From CAYMPW01 sp964392725 (GTDB lineage: Archaea; Thermoplasmatota; Thermoplasmata; Methanomassiliicoccales; Methanomethylophilaceae): 64,000 nucleotides of DNA. Below, one piece after another: positions 1-9,383 of the stretch (position 1 is its first letter; every line of letters starts with the position of its first letter). Location of the stretch: positions 1 through 64,000 of the forward strand of contig CAYMPW010000003.1 in the NCBI GenBank assembly GCA_964392725.1, written 5' to 3'. The position numbers and the translations under genes are program-made. Below the pieces are notes generated by a model that ran no database searches, was not told the DNA's origin, and saw only the letters and a list, made by a program, of their open reading frames with translations.

Positions 1-21
1 GATTTGAAATCCTTACTTTCG

Positions 22-414
22 TTATTTATGTATTTGACCATATAGGCCTTTCCATGTTCCATCTCCGTTGTCTTCCACATATAAAATTGCACGATGAATA
101 ATTGGATTTCCACTTGAAGTTAATCTATAATATACAAGAACATCACCATATTCTCCAAAAGTTGAATGTCCTGAATTATATCCTTCAACATAGGATTGAA
201 TTTCAACGTAATCGGGATTACGTAAAATTACCATATCTGCCGTATCGATTGTTCCGATAGAAGATACACCATTTTCATGTTGCATACTTTCGGACATAAC
301 GGTTGAAAGTGGAGAGTCCATTCCTGAATAAACAAAAGTTCCTCCAATAATCCCCAACAATATTATTGTAAACCCTAAGAAGGCAATTATTGTGGATTTA
401 ATATCGGAATTCAT
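22..414 (-). CDS. signal peptidase I-like membrane protein, C-terminally short
   Basis: A 130-residue protein with one N-terminal membrane segment (about residues 8-28), followed by SESM, which fits the catalytic serine motif of archaeal/ER-type signal peptidase (Ser43), then GDVLVYYR and IIHR, where His107 replaces the bacterial lysine. Family members continue with a third conserved box containing GDxN and an aspartate. Here the frame stops at 22-24, just where that box should begin, and no GDxN is readable in the remaining bases. It may be a degenerate copy, a frameshifted gene or a divergent peptidase. A TATA-like stretch at about 436-448 on the minus strand puts the transcript start near the ATG, so it is probably leaderless. 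It would act on secreted preproteins at the membrane if active. Confidence 0.6.
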   Translation of the reverse strand: MNSDIKSTIIAFLGFTIILLGIIGGTFVYSGMDSPLSTVMSESMQHENGVSSIGTIDTADMVILRNPDYVEIQSYVEGYNSGHSTFGEYGDVLVYYRLTSSGNPIIHRAILYVEDNGDGTWKGLYGQIHK

Positions 415-496
415 TATGTTCTGAGCGTATGATAATTATTTAAGATTTTACCAATTTTTCAAAAACAATATATTCTATTACTATTCTTTCATAGTT

Positions 497-946
497 ATGG
501 CAAGACCTAGCAACGATCAATATTTTATGGACATGGCACATTTGGTTTCTTCTCGTTCTACGTGTATTCGCAGAAAAGTTGGAGCGGTTGTTGTTAAAGA
601 TAAAAGGGTCATGGCCACAGGATATAACGGATCTCCAAGAGGTACTAAACACTGTGAAGATTTGGGTTGTATTAGAGATCAGATGAAAATTCCTTCTGGA
701 ACACGCCATGAATTATGCAGAGGTGTTCATGCTGAACAGAATGCTGTCGCACAGGCTGCTTATTTTGGAATAAGTATCAAAGGTGCAACAATTTACACAA
801 CAACATATCCCTGTTCTATGTGCGCTAAAATTTTGATAAATGCAGGTATTGAAGAAGTGGTTTATGAAGAAGGATATGCTGATGATTTATCCAAAGATTT
901 GTTCGCGGAAACAAAAATTATTCTTCGTAAATACGTCGAAGATTAA
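497..946 (+). CDS. deoxycytidylate (dCMP) deaminase
   Basis: A 149-residue zinc-dependent deaminase of the ComEB/dCMP deaminase family. The HAE motif (GVHAEQNA, about residues 76-83) supplies the zinc-binding His and the catalytic Glu, and PCSMC (about residues 99-103) supplies two zinc cysteines. The N-terminal CIRRKVGAVVV and ATGYNG segments are typical. It converts dCMP to dUMP to supply thymidylate synthesis. A TATA-like element at about 468-476 lies some 25 bases before the ATG, so the message looks leaderless. It is divergent from the signal-peptidase-like gene. Confidence 0.93.
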   Translation: MARPSNDQYFMDMAHLVSSRSTCIRRKVGAVVVKDKRVMATGYNGSPRGTKHCEDLGCIRDQMKIPSGTRHELCRGVHAEQNAVAQAAYFGISIKGATIYTTTYPCSMCAKILINAGIEEVVYEEGYADDLSKDLFAETKIILRKYVED

Positions 947-973
947 AGTCGTGCTCTAATCATTTTATTTCTC

Positions 974-984
974 TTAATTATAAG
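974..984 (+). promoter_or_regulatory. TATA element of the A-ATPase operon
   Basis: An AT-rich element (core TTATAAGTA) lies about 75 bases before ahaH, with no other plausible promoter between it and the operon. Transcription would start near 1008, leaving a leader of roughly 50 bases that contains the GGGGAG ribosome-binding site at 1045-1050. Confidence 0.45.
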
Positions 985-1056
985 TAAGCGCATTATGGGT
1001 ACAAGTTTAAGTATGTTCAATCAATACGAGAACCGAACTTAGTCGGGGAGTGTAAA

Positions 1057-1389
1057 TTGAGCCGAACTGACATACTCATGGAAATAAAAAAAGCGGAGGC
1101 AGAAGCTGATGCTAAAGTCGTTAAGGCTGAAGCAGATAAGAAAGACGCCATCGCTAATGCTCGCAGGGATTCTGTGAAGCAGATACAGGACGCAGAAGTC
1201 AAACAGAACGAGTCTTACGAAGCCAACATCTCGAAAGAGCAGGCTGCGTTGGATGTTAAACGTGAAGCTATTCTCTCAGAGGGTACTTCACAGGCTGCAG
1301 ACCTTGAGTCTAAATCTGATTCTAGAATTCAGGTAGTTGTTGAACACCTAACTCAGGAATTTGAGAGGACCCTAAATGTCGCTTCCTGA
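1057..1389 (+). CDS. ahaH: A-type ATP synthase subunit H
   Basis: A 110-residue, highly charged coiled-coil protein rich in Ala, Lys and Glu (EIKKAEAEADAKVVKAEADKK), as expected for the peripheral-stalk H subunit that pairs with subunit E. I chose the TTG at 1057 because GGGGAG lies six bases upstream; an ATG at 1078 is the alternative. It is the first gene of the ATP synthase operon, and its 3' end overlaps ahaI by 14 bases, which suggests translational coupling. Confidence 0.88.
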   Translation: MSRTDILMEIKKAEAEADAKVVKAEADKKDAIANARRDSVKQIQDAEVKQNESYEANISKEQAALDVKREAILSEGTSQAADLESKSDSRIQVVVEHLTQEFERTLNVAS

Positions 1390-3448
1390 GTCGATGAGTA
1401 GGATTGTGATAGTGGGCACAAGGTCCCGCATGGATGAAGCAATTGATGCTTTGTACAGCGTGGAAGCCGTCCACCTGATCGATCATACCACCGGCGCAGA
1501 CGAAGGTTTTGCAATCGGGGAATCCCGTCCTTATACATCTCAGGCATCCGAAAGGTTGCTTAAGGCAAGGGCGATGGAAAAGGAACTTGGTATTAACAAA
1601 CATACCAAAGCTCCTATTATTCCCGCAAACGAGATCAAAGCCCAGATTTCATCTGGAAGCGTCGAATCCGTGGAGAGCGAGGTCTTTGCCACGCTCGACA
1701 AACGGAATGGGATCAATCAGAGCATAACCGATTTAAAAAACAAAATTAAAGACCTTACTCTTCTTTCAAAAGTACCGGTCGATTTGGAACTGTATGACGG
1801 TTACAAATCAATCGTTTCTTTCGTTGGATCCGTTAAGGCGGACCCTTCCGAGGGTTTGAAAACCATCGCCGATCTCGAATCTTTTGTCTCTATTGACAAA
1901 AAACAGGACGGCGTCGTTGCGGTTTTCGTCAAAACATCAGAAAAAGACAAAGTTGCAAGCATTCTTGCAGACTGTGGATTTACTGAGATCTCGGTGCCCG
2001 AAGGCAAAGGATCTCCTGAAGTTGCTCTTAAAGCAGCAGAAGAAGAACTCGTTGCACTCGAAGCCAGTCTTGAAAAAGTTGGCACAGACATCGAAGCGCT
2101 TCGCGAGAAGCACAAATCATTCCTCAGAGCATCAGAAGAGGATTTGGCAATCTCTGTTGAACAGGGAAGTCTTCCTTTGAAAGTTGCAACGAGCGAATAT
2201 TCCTTCGTAATTGATGCATGGGTTCCCACTGCTAAAGCCGAAGTCGTCAAAAACGACATCGAAAAAGCAATGAACGGAAACGCATACGTCGAAATCGAAG
2301 AAGCACGCGGTCGCAACCTCCACGAAGAGGAAAAGGCCGAGGACAGATTCAAAACAGCTCCGTCCAAAATGGACAACACAAATTATGGAAAGTTATACGA
2401 GTACCCAACCAAATTGGTTTCAGTACCCAAATATCAGGAAATCGATCCTTCGATTCTCATCGGTATTTTCCTTCCCTTATTTTTCGGATTCATGGTCGGA
2501 GATGTTGGATACGCAATACCCTTCATCATTTTAGGTGCATACGGTCTTAAAATCGCTAAGAACAAAGATTGGCGCGCAATCGCAACCGTTCTTTTCTTCG
2601 GCGGTATTTGGGCATTCATTTTCGGTTTCTTCTTCTTTGGAGAAATGTTGGGAATGCACTTCGCGACTGGATTGCACGCTTCCGCAACAACGGTTTCATG
2701 GGAACAGCTTCTCTGCGTAACTATGCCAGAGTGGTTTAACCAGCTTACCGGACAGTTCGGATTAATTGCGACAGGACATGTCGGAGGAGTCGGTAAACTC
2801 AGTGAAGTTACCTTCCTTTTGAAACTTAGCGTATATGTCGGAATCGTTCACCTTTTGATCGGATACGTTTGCGCCTTCATCAATGTGAAGATGCAGCACG
2901 GAGCAAAAGATGCATTCTGGCACAAGGGCGGATGGATCATTACCTTCATCGGTATGGTTATCGTCTGTTGGGCACTCACAGAAATTTTGTTCAAGAATGC
3001 ACCTATTGAAGGTACATTGATGTACATGACAATTATCGGTGCAGTAACCCTTATCGCAGGTATTGTAATAAACTTCAAAACAGAAAAAATGCAGGCAATC
3101 CTGGAACTTCCAGGTATCGTAGGAAACATTCTTTCTTACACTCGTCTTGCAGCAATCGGAATGTCTAAAGCAGGCATGGCGTTGGCTTTCAACTACATGG
3201 CTATTCTCATGCTTCCGGGCATGATAGACGGAGCGATCGGAATTATCCTCGGTTTCGTTATTTTTGCATTTGGACATCTTATGATTTGGACTCTGGCTAT
3301 TCTTTCGGCAGGTCTGCACGGATTAAGGTTGCAGTACGTCGAACTTATGTCAAAGTTCTTCGAGGGTGGAGGAGATTTGTTCTCACCACTCGCGGTAAAA
3401 CGCAAACAAACAAAACCTATTAATGAAAAATCTATAACAGAGGTATAA
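1376..3448 (+). CDS. ahaI: A-type ATP synthase subunit I (a-subunit)
   Basis: A 690-residue protein of normal family length. The N-terminal half is soluble and coiled-coil rich (dimerising stalk anchor). The C-terminal half, from about residue 355 (SILIGIFLPLFFGFMVGDVGY), holds seven or eight membrane segments. The segment near residue 590 (SYTRLAAIGMSKAGMA) contains the arginine that faces the c-ring carboxylate and is the signature of the family. It forms the ion half-channels between the ring and the outside. It sits between ahaH and ahaK in the standard order. Confidence 0.96.
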   Translation: MSLPESMSRIVIVGTRSRMDEAIDALYSVEAVHLIDHTTGADEGFAIGESRPYTSQASERLLKARAMEKELGINKHTKAPIIPANEIKAQISSGSVESVESEVFATLDKRNGINQSITDLKNKIKDLTLLSKVPVDLELYDGYKSIVSFVGSVKADPSEGLKTIADLESFVSIDKKQDGVVAVFVKTSEKDKVASILADCGFTEISVPEGKGSPEVALKAAEEELVALEASLEKVGTDIEALREKHKSFLRASEEDLAISVEQGSLPLKVATSEYSFVIDAWVPTAKAEVVKNDIEKAMNGNAYVEIEEARGRNLHEEEKAEDRFKTAPSKMDNTNYGKLYEYPTKLVSVPKYQEIDPSILIGIFLPLFFGFMVGDVGYAIPFIILGAYGLKIAKNKDWRAIATVLFFGGIWAFIFGFFFFGEMLGMHFATGLHASATTVSWEQLLCVTMPEWFNQLTGQFGLIATGHVGGVGKLSEVTFLLKLSVYVGIVHLLIGYVCAFINVKMQHGAKDAFWHKGGWIITFIGMVIVCWALTEILFKNAPIEGTLMYMTIIGAVTLIAGIVINFKTEKMQAILELPGIVGNILSYTRLAAIGMSKAGMALAFNYMAILMLPGMIDGAIGIILGFVIFAFGHLMIWTLAILSAGLHGLRLQYVELMSKFFEGGGDLFSPLAVKRKQTKPINEKSITEV

Positions 3449-3450
3449 AA

Positions 3451-3690
3451 ATGGCAGATATTAGCACAGGTATGGGATTGATTGTAGTTGGAGCAGGACT
3501 TGCAGTTGGACTTACAGGTCTCGGAGCAGGTATGGCAGAGAAAGATGTCGGTGCAGCAGCAGTTGGCGCAATCACCGAAGACCAGAGCCTTTTCGGAAAA
3601 GCAATGATTTTCATGGTTCTTCCTGAAACAATCGTTATCTTCGGTCTCGTTATCGCTATTCTCGGTATCTTCGTAGCGCCCACTATGTGA
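3451..3690 (+). CDS. ahaK: A-type ATP synthase subunit K (c-ring proteolipid)
   Basis: A 79-residue hairpin of two membrane helices. Helix 1 is glycine-rich (about residues 8-30), the loop reads AITEDQSLFGKA, and helix 2 carries the ion-binding carboxylate Glu59 in VLPETIV. One hairpin with one carboxylate is the simple F-like form, not the fused four-helix V-type. Whether the ring carries H+ or Na+ cannot be settled by eye. It starts two bases after the ahaI stop codon. The loop EDQSLFGKA contacts the central stalk in the family. Confidence 0.95.
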   Translation: MADISTGMGLIVVGAGLAVGLTGLGAGMAEKDVGAAAVGAITEDQSLFGKAMIFMVLPETIVIFGLVIAILGIFVAPTM

Positions 3691-3700
3691 GGCCATTCCA

Positions 3701-4258
3701 ATGGCATTAGACAGCGTAACGAAGGACATTGTAGCATCCGCCGATGCATCAGTTAAGGCAATCAATGCCGAAAGAGATGCAGCGATCAAGAAGATCGAAG
3801 ATGAGGCAGCAGCTACAATTTCTGGGTTGAAAGAAAAAGAGGACAAGAAACTCGCAGAATCCATCGAGCGCCTTAACCGTCAGGAACTCTCCAGCGCAGA
3901 GCTTGAGAGCAAAAAGATTGTTTTGGCCAAAAAGAAGGAAATCCTTGCCAAAGCTTTCAATGAGACTCTTGCCAAACTTGAATCCGCGCCCGCAGAAACA
4001 AAGCTCGCGCAGTACAAGCTCATGGTAAAATCCGTTGATGGCGTCATATCCAAACCTATCGCACTTATGTCCGATAATGATGGATTTTCGGCAAACGATC
4101 TCGGTGTTGCATCCGTCAAAACAGACGCGACTATCAAAGGTGGCCTCATTCTTCAGAGTGAAGATGGCACAATTGAAGTCGACATGCAGTACTCGACACT
4201 CCTTCAGACCGTATGGGATCAAGAGATCAAAGCATTGTCCGATATCCTCTTCGGGTGA
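3701..4258 (+). CDS. ahaE: A-type ATP synthase subunit E
   Basis: A 185-residue peripheral-stalk subunit. The first 100 residues are a long charged helix (ERDAAIKKIEDEAAATISGLKE) that pairs with subunit H, and the C-terminal part is a small globular head that binds the A3B3 crown, ending in WDQEIKALSDILFG. Length and composition fit the family. It lies ten bases after ahaK and its stop codon overlaps the GTG start proposed for ahaC. Confidence 0.93.
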   Translation: MALDSVTKDIVASADASVKAINAERDAAIKKIEDEAAATISGLKEKEDKKLAESIERLNRQELSSAELESKKIVLAKKKEILAKAFNETLAKLESAPAETKLAQYKLMVKSVDGVISKPIALMSDNDGFSANDLGVASVKTDATIKGGLILQSEDGTIEVDMQYSTLLQTVWDQEIKALSDILFG

Positions 4259-5322
4259 AAAACGTGTTCAGGCGCAGCGGAAAGAAAGGAAATTACGCGT
4301 ATACTGTAGCGAGAGTCAAAGCGAAAAAATCACTTCTCCTAAGAGAAGAAGATTATTCCAAGATGCTCATGATGAGTGTTCCTGAAATATCTCGTTTTAT
4401 CAGTGAAACCGGATACCAGAAAGAGATGACCGAGCTTGCAGGCAGAATCGGAGGTATCGACCTCGTTGAACATGCAACATACAAAAGTATGGCAAATGTT
4501 TTCAACAGTATTCTTCAGGCATCCGAGGGAGAGCTCTACGACATGGTTGAAGCATATCTTCACAAATGGGATAACTGGAACCTCAAGGTAATTTTGCGCG
4601 GTAAATCTTTCGGTCTCGATGCCGAGGGTATTAGAGAAGATCTTGTACCAGCCGGACGTATCGATACCGATGCGCTTGAGAAGCTTATTTCCATCGATTC
4701 AATCGAAGACTCTGTCATCGAATTTGGAAAGATGGTTTCAATACCGGTTCCTGCAGACGTTCTTGCATCCGTTAAAGATGCAGATAACCTTGCAGGTGTT
4801 GAGGACTACTTTGATAAGTATTACTACGGTAGACTTCTCGAGAGCATAGATCCGTCGTCGGTTCCCAAACGCCTTTTCCAGGATTACGTCAGGAGAACAA
4901 TAGATATTGTCAATCTCAAGACCATTCTGAAACTTAAGGTAGAAGGAATCAACGGTGAGGATGTCTTGAAGTACGTCATCCCCGGAGGAAAACAGATTGA
5001 TAAAAAACTGGCCACACAGCTTGCCAATGCCGAAACAATTCAGGCAATGAGCAATGACATGACCCAGCTTGACATGTATGATTACATTAAAGATGCGTTA
5101 GAGACTTGCAACGGCAACACTCTCAAAGACATTGTGGTCGGTATTAAAAACTACGAAATGAACATGTCGAAGAAACTTTCGCACAGTTCCCCCTTGTCGG
5201 TCATTCCCGTCATCGATTTCATGATTCACAAAGAAAAAGAAGTCGCTAACATCAGAATTATCGCAAGAGGAATCGAAAGCGGTCTCGACAGAGACATCAT
5301 CAAAGGACTACTGGTGATTTGA
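4255..5322 (+). CDS. ahaC: A-type ATP synthase subunit C
   Basis: Subunit C (d-subunit homologue) caps the c-ring and joins it to the rotor stalk. It is a helical protein made of three similar repeats; readable family features are the N-terminal NYAYTVARVKAKK and the repeated PxxLFQDYVRRTIDIVNL type segments. I chose the GTG at 4255, which overlaps the ahaE stop codon as GTGA and gives 355 residues, the usual length. An ATG at 4213 in the same frame would add 14 residues that overlap ahaE by 46 bases and has no ribosome site. Confidence 0.9.
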   Translation: MKNVFRRSGKKGNYAYTVARVKAKKSLLLREEDYSKMLMMSVPEISRFISETGYQKEMTELAGRIGGIDLVEHATYKSMANVFNSILQASEGELYDMVEAYLHKWDNWNLKVILRGKSFGLDAEGIREDLVPAGRIDTDALEKLISIDSIEDSVIEFGKMVSIPVPADVLASVKDADNLAGVEDYFDKYYYGRLLESIDPSSVPKRLFQDYVRRTIDIVNLKTILKLKVEGINGEDVLKYVIPGGKQIDKKLATQLANAETIQAMSNDMTQLDMYDYIKDALETCNGNTLKDIVVGIKNYEMNMSKKLSHSSPLSVIPVIDFMIHKEKEVANIRIIARGIESGLDRDIIKGLLVI

Positions 5323-5627
5323 TGCAGATAGGAGTTATAGGAAACGAAGAGTTTGTACTTGGATTCAGACTCGCAGGAATCAGACGTGTATTCGTCGCAA
5401 CCAGCGAAGACTATCAGGCAACACTCCTGAAAGCAATGGATGACTCGGACATAGGAATTCTTGCAGTTGATGCAAAAGACCTCGATGTTCTTCCACAAAA
5501 CATCAGAAACAAAGTGATGGATTCCATCCATCCCGTCGTCGTTCCCGTCGGTGGAGACGAAAGCGATCTTCGTGAGAAGGTCAAAAGAGCGATTGGCGTA
5601 GATTTATACAAGACAGAGGATGAATAA
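5322..5627 (+). CDS. ahaF: A-type ATP synthase subunit F
   Basis: A 101-residue Rossmann-like rotor subunit that binds the central stalk with subunit D. It has the typical start (MQIGVIGNEEFVLGFRLAGI) and the central GILAVDAKDLDVLP strand. The ATG at 5322 shares its first base with the ahaC stop codon (TGATG), with GGTGAT just upstream. It ends directly against ahaA. Confidence 0.94.
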   Translation: MQIGVIGNEEFVLGFRLAGIRRVFVATSEDYQATLLKAMDDSDIGILAVDAKDLDVLPQNIRNKVMDSIHPVVVPVGGDESDLREKVKRAIGVDLYKTEDE

Positions 5628-7361
5628 ATGAGCACAAAAGCAGAAGGTGTAATTTACAGAGTCGCCGGTCCAGTCGTGACCGCCGTCGGTGTCTCACCCA
5701 AAATGTACGATGTCGTACACGTTGGTAACGAGCAGCTGATGGGCGAAGTCATTAAGATTGTCGGCGAATACTCTATCATCCAGGTTTACGAAGACACCTC
5801 CGGCATCAAACCCGGAGAGCCGGTTACAAACACCGGACGTCCCCTTGCAGTAGAACTCGGCCCCGGTCTCCTTAAATCCGTTTATGACGGTATTCAGAGG
5901 CCTCTTCCTGTTCTCAGGGATAAAATGGGAGATTACATTCTCCGTGGTGTGTCCGCACCTGGACTTGACAGGAGTGCAAAATGGGAGTTCACTCCCAGCG
6001 TGAAAGTGGGAGACGAAGTTCTTCCTGGACAGACACTCGGTACAGTTATGGAAGGAACCATGCTCCACAAGATCATGGCACCCCCCACAATCGGCGGTAA
6101 AGTCACAGATATCAAATCTGGATCCTTCACAGTCGAAGAAGACATTGCAACAATTGATGGACAGAACGTTCAGATGATGCAGTACTGGCCCGTTCGTATG
6201 CCCAGGCCTGTTATGGAGAAATATCAGCCTGATATACCTCTCATTACAGGACAGAGGGTTTTGGATACAATGTTCCCCCTCGCAAAGGGCGGTGCAGCAG
6301 CTATTCCCGGTGCATTCGGTACTGGAAAAACTGTTACACAGCAGCAGTTGGCTAAACACTCAGACGCAGAAATCGTCGTCTATATCGGATGCGGTGAACG
6401 CGGTAACGAGATGACTGAAGTTCTTACAGAGTTCCCTGAACTCGAAGATCCTAAGACTGGCCAGTCCCTTATGAACAGAACAATTTTGATTGCAAACACA
6501 TCCAATATGCCTGTAGCAGCAAGAGAAGCATCAGTTTACACTGGTATGACAATTGCAGAATACTTCAGAGATATGGGATACAACGTTTCACTCATGGCCG
6601 ACTCCACATCAAGATGGGCAGAAGCAATGAGAGAAATTTCCTCCAGGCTTGAAGAAATGCCTGGTGAGGAAGGTTACCCTGCATACCTTGCAGGTAGGCT
6701 CTCAGAATTCTACGAGCGTGCATGCCGTGCAAAGACATTGTGCGGAGAAGACGGATCTATTTCCGTTATCGGTGCAGTTTCACCTCCTGGTGGAGACTTG
6801 TCCGAACCCGTTACACAGAACACCCTTCGTATCGTACGTGTGTTCTGGGCACTCGACACAAAACTCAGGGAGAGAAGGCACTTCCCTACCATCAACTGGT
6901 TGACTTCATACTCCATGTATGACAAACAGCTCAAAGGATGGTACGCTGACAATGTTGCAGCTGAATTCCCTGCACTCAAAGAATGGGCAATGCTCACCAT
7001 GCAGAAAGAAGCAGAACTTCAGGAAATCGTCCAGATGGTCGGTTCCGATGCTCTCCCCGATGAACAGAAGATTTCACTCGAAGTCTCCAAGATGATTAGG
7101 GAAATCTTCCTTCAGCAGAACGCATACCACCCTGTTGACACATACTGCCCCATTGAAAGGCAGTACATGATGCTCAGGCTCATCAAGAAATTCTCGGACC
7201 TTGCAAACAAAGCTCTTGACGCAGGTGCACCAGTCTCTAAGATTGCATACCTCCCCGTCAGGCAGAGATTCCAGCAGGCAAAATACGAAGAAGCTGTAGA
7301 TGACGAGTTGAAAGGCGTAGATGCAGACATGGACAAACAGTTCGCAGAACTTGGAGTGTGA
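5628..7361 (+). CDS. ahaA: A-type ATP synthase catalytic subunit A
   Basis: The 577-residue catalytic subunit. The P-loop GAFGTGKT is at residues 228-235, where the family usually has GPFGSGKT, and ALSRWAEAMRE-like SRWAEAMRE marks the catalytic region with arginine contacts. The N-terminal barrel and the inserted non-homologous region (about residues 110-190), which distinguishes A from B subunits, are present. It hydrolyses or makes ATP in the A3B3 head. No intein interrupts the P-loop. GAGG at 5616-5619 is its ribosome site. Confidence 0.98.
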   Translation: MSTKAEGVIYRVAGPVVTAVGVSPKMYDVVHVGNEQLMGEVIKIVGEYSIIQVYEDTSGIKPGEPVTNTGRPLAVELGPGLLKSVYDGIQRPLPVLRDKMGDYILRGVSAPGLDRSAKWEFTPSVKVGDEVLPGQTLGTVMEGTMLHKIMAPPTIGGKVTDIKSGSFTVEEDIATIDGQNVQMMQYWPVRMPRPVMEKYQPDIPLITGQRVLDTMFPLAKGGAAAIPGAFGTGKTVTQQQLAKHSDAEIVVYIGCGERGNEMTEVLTEFPELEDPKTGQSLMNRTILIANTSNMPVAAREASVYTGMTIAEYFRDMGYNVSLMADSTSRWAEAMREISSRLEEMPGEEGYPAYLAGRLSEFYERACRAKTLCGEDGSISVIGAVSPPGGDLSEPVTQNTLRIVRVFWALDTKLRERRHFPTINWLTSYSMYDKQLKGWYADNVAAEFPALKEWAMLTMQKEAELQEIVQMVGSDALPDEQKISLEVSKMIREIFLQQNAYHPVDTYCPIERQYMMLRLIKKFSDLANKALDAGAPVSKIAYLPVRQRFQQAKYEEAVDDELKGVDADMDKQFAELGV

Positions 7362-7365
7362 TTTA

Positions 7366-8742
7366 ATGGTTACAGTATCAAAAGAGTACAAAACCATCTC
7401 GCAGATTGCGGGACCTCTCGTCTTCGTTAAGAAAACCGAGCCTATCGGATACCAGGAATTGGTAAGTGTTAAGCTCGCAGACGGTACAATGAAGAGAGGA
7501 CAGGTTCTCGATTCCTCTGATGACCTCGTTGTCGTTCAGATTTTCGAAGGAACCTCAGGTATCGATACAGGCGCAGCAGTACGTTTCCTCGGTGAAACTA
7601 TGAAAATGCCTGTTTCCAAAGACATGCTCGGTAGAGTTCTTTCCGGAGCTGGAGCACCTTTGGATGGCGGACCCGAAATAACCCCCGAGAAGAAGCTCGA
7701 CACCGTTGGTGCAGCTATCAACCCTTGGGCAAGAGACAACCCTTCAGATTTTATTCAGACAGGTATCTCTACTATTGACGGTATGAACACACTCGTTAGG
7801 GGTCAGAAACTCCCGATCTTCTCTGGATCAGGTCTTCCCCACAACGAACTTGCACTTCAGATCGCAAGGCAGGCAAAAGTCCGCGGTGAGAATGAAGAAT
7901 TCGCAGTAGTGTTCGTCGCAATGGGTATCACAAACGAAGAGAAACAGATGTTCATGAAAGAATTCGAAAGAACCGGCGCATTGAAAAATGCAGTGGTTTT
8001 CTTGAACCTTGCAGACGACCCTGCAGTTGAGCGTATTGTCACACCCCGTCTCGGTCTCACAACCGCGGAATATATGGCATTCGAACTCGGTATGCAGGTT
8101 CTTGTTATCATGACTGATGTTACCAACTATTGTGAAGCACTCCGTCAGGTCGGTGCAGCAAGAGAAGAAGTGCCCGGTAGGCGCGGTTACCCCGGTTACA
8201 TGTACACAGATCTTGCACAGCTCTACGAGCGTGCAGGCAGAATCAAGGGAAAGAAAGGATCAATCACACAGATTCCGATTCTCTCTATGCCCGGTGACGA
8301 TATTACTCACCCGATTCCTGATCTTTCTGGATACATCACCGAAGGTCAGATCGTTATGTCCAGGGAACTTCACCGTGCCGGTATTTACCCGCCAATCAAC
8401 GTTTCCTCATCACTCAGCAGATTGATGGGTGGAGGAACCGGAGAAGGCAAGACACGTGACGATCACAAGGGAGTATCCGATCAGCTTTATGCAGCATATG
8501 CAGAAGGTAAGGATCTTCGTGGTCTCGTTGCTATCGTCGGTAAAGATTCTTTGTCCGCAAAAGACAGAAAACTCTTGGACTTTGCAGATCTCTTTGAAGA
8601 CCGCATCGTACGTCAGGGATCTGAAGAAGACCGTTCGATCGAGCAGACGCTCGATATCGCATGGGAAATCGTTGCAGAACTTGATATCGATCAGATCACA
8701 AGGATTGACCGTAAGTACATCGAGAAGTACCTCAAGAAGTGA
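7366..8742 (+). CDS. ahaB: A-type ATP synthase regulatory subunit B
   Basis: A 458-residue non-catalytic nucleotide-binding subunit. It lacks a P-loop at the position where subunit A has one (IFSGSGLPHNELALQIARQ), which defines the B subunit, and keeps the arginine-finger region ending YPPINVSSSLSRLM. The ATG at 7366 follows the ahaA stop by four bases and has GGAGTGTGAT upstream; an in-frame ATG at 7321 lies inside ahaA and is unlikely. Confidence 0.97.
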   Translation: MVTVSKEYKTISQIAGPLVFVKKTEPIGYQELVSVKLADGTMKRGQVLDSSDDLVVVQIFEGTSGIDTGAAVRFLGETMKMPVSKDMLGRVLSGAGAPLDGGPEITPEKKLDTVGAAINPWARDNPSDFIQTGISTIDGMNTLVRGQKLPIFSGSGLPHNELALQIARQAKVRGENEEFAVVFVAMGITNEEKQMFMKEFERTGALKNAVVFLNLADDPAVERIVTPRLGLTTAEYMAFELGMQVLVIMTDVTNYCEALRQVGAAREEVPGRRGYPGYMYTDLAQLYERAGRIKGKKGSITQIPILSMPGDDITHPIPDLSGYITEGQIVMSRELHRAGIYPPINVSSSLSRLMGGGTGEGKTRDDHKGVSDQLYAAYAEGKDLRGLVAIVGKDSLSAKDRKLLDFADLFEDRIVRQGSEEDRSIEQTLDIAWEIVAELDIDQITRIDRKYIEKYLKK

Positions 8743-8747
8743 GTGAC

Positions 8748-9383
8748 ATGTCCACCCAAGATATCACACCCACCCGTTCCGTTCTTCTTGAACTGAAAAG
8801 AAAGATCAAACTGACCCAGAGCGGTTACAAGATCATGAAGATGAAGAGAGATGGTCTCATCATCGAATTCTTTGAAGTCATGGAGAAAGCAAGGAAGATG
8901 CGTGAAGGAGTCACATCAGACTACGAGTCTGCAATGACAAAAATCACCATCGCAAGGGCAGTCGAAGGCGAAATCGCTGTAAAAAGTGCAGCATACGCAG
9001 TCAACTCCGATCCTCAGGTTACAGTGGGAAGCAAAAGTATCATGGGTATGATGGTCCCCAAGGTGGAAGCAGAACCTGTTCACACGAACATTCTGGACAA
9101 AGGATACGGTGTGGTTTCCACATCCGTATACATCGAAGAAGCAGCCAAAGCATTCGAGAAACTTCTCGACACGCTTATCCGTGCAGCAGAAATCGAAACC
9201 ACCATGAAGAAACTCCTCGATGAAATCGAGAAGACCAAGAGAAGGGTAAACGCTCTTGAGTTTAGGATAATCCCTAACCTCAAAGAGTCTGAAGCGTTCG
9301 TCAAATTCCGTCTCGAAGAGATGGACAGAGAGAACACAACCCGTCTCAAGCACCTCAAGAAGAAAGGTGAGGCTACAGAGTGA
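8748..9383 (+). CDS. ahaD: A-type ATP synthase subunit D
   Basis: A 211-residue central-stalk rotor subunit: an antiparallel coiled coil formed by the N-terminal helix (TPTRSVLLELKRKIKLTQSGYKIMKMKRDGL) and the C-terminal helix (LLDEIEKTKRRVNALEFRIIPNL), both strongly conserved in the family. I chose the ATG at 8748; a GTG at 8739 overlapping the ahaB stop would add three residues. Confidence 0.95.
   Translation: MSTQDITPTRSVLLELKRKIKLTQSGYKIMKMKRDGLIIEFFEVMEKARKMREGVTSDYESAMTKITIARAVEGEIAVKSAAYAVNSDPQVTVGSKSIMGMMVPKVEAEPVHTNILDKGYGVVSTSVYIEEAAKAFEKLLDTLIRAAEIETTMKKLLDEIEKTKRRVNALEFRIIPNLKESEAFVKFRLEEMDRENTTRLKHLKKKGEATE

Noticed and set aside
2762..3864. Long minus-strand open frames over ahaI, ahaK and ahaE
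   Set aside because: They are antisense to well-recognised ATPase subunits and have no coherent domains or promoters.
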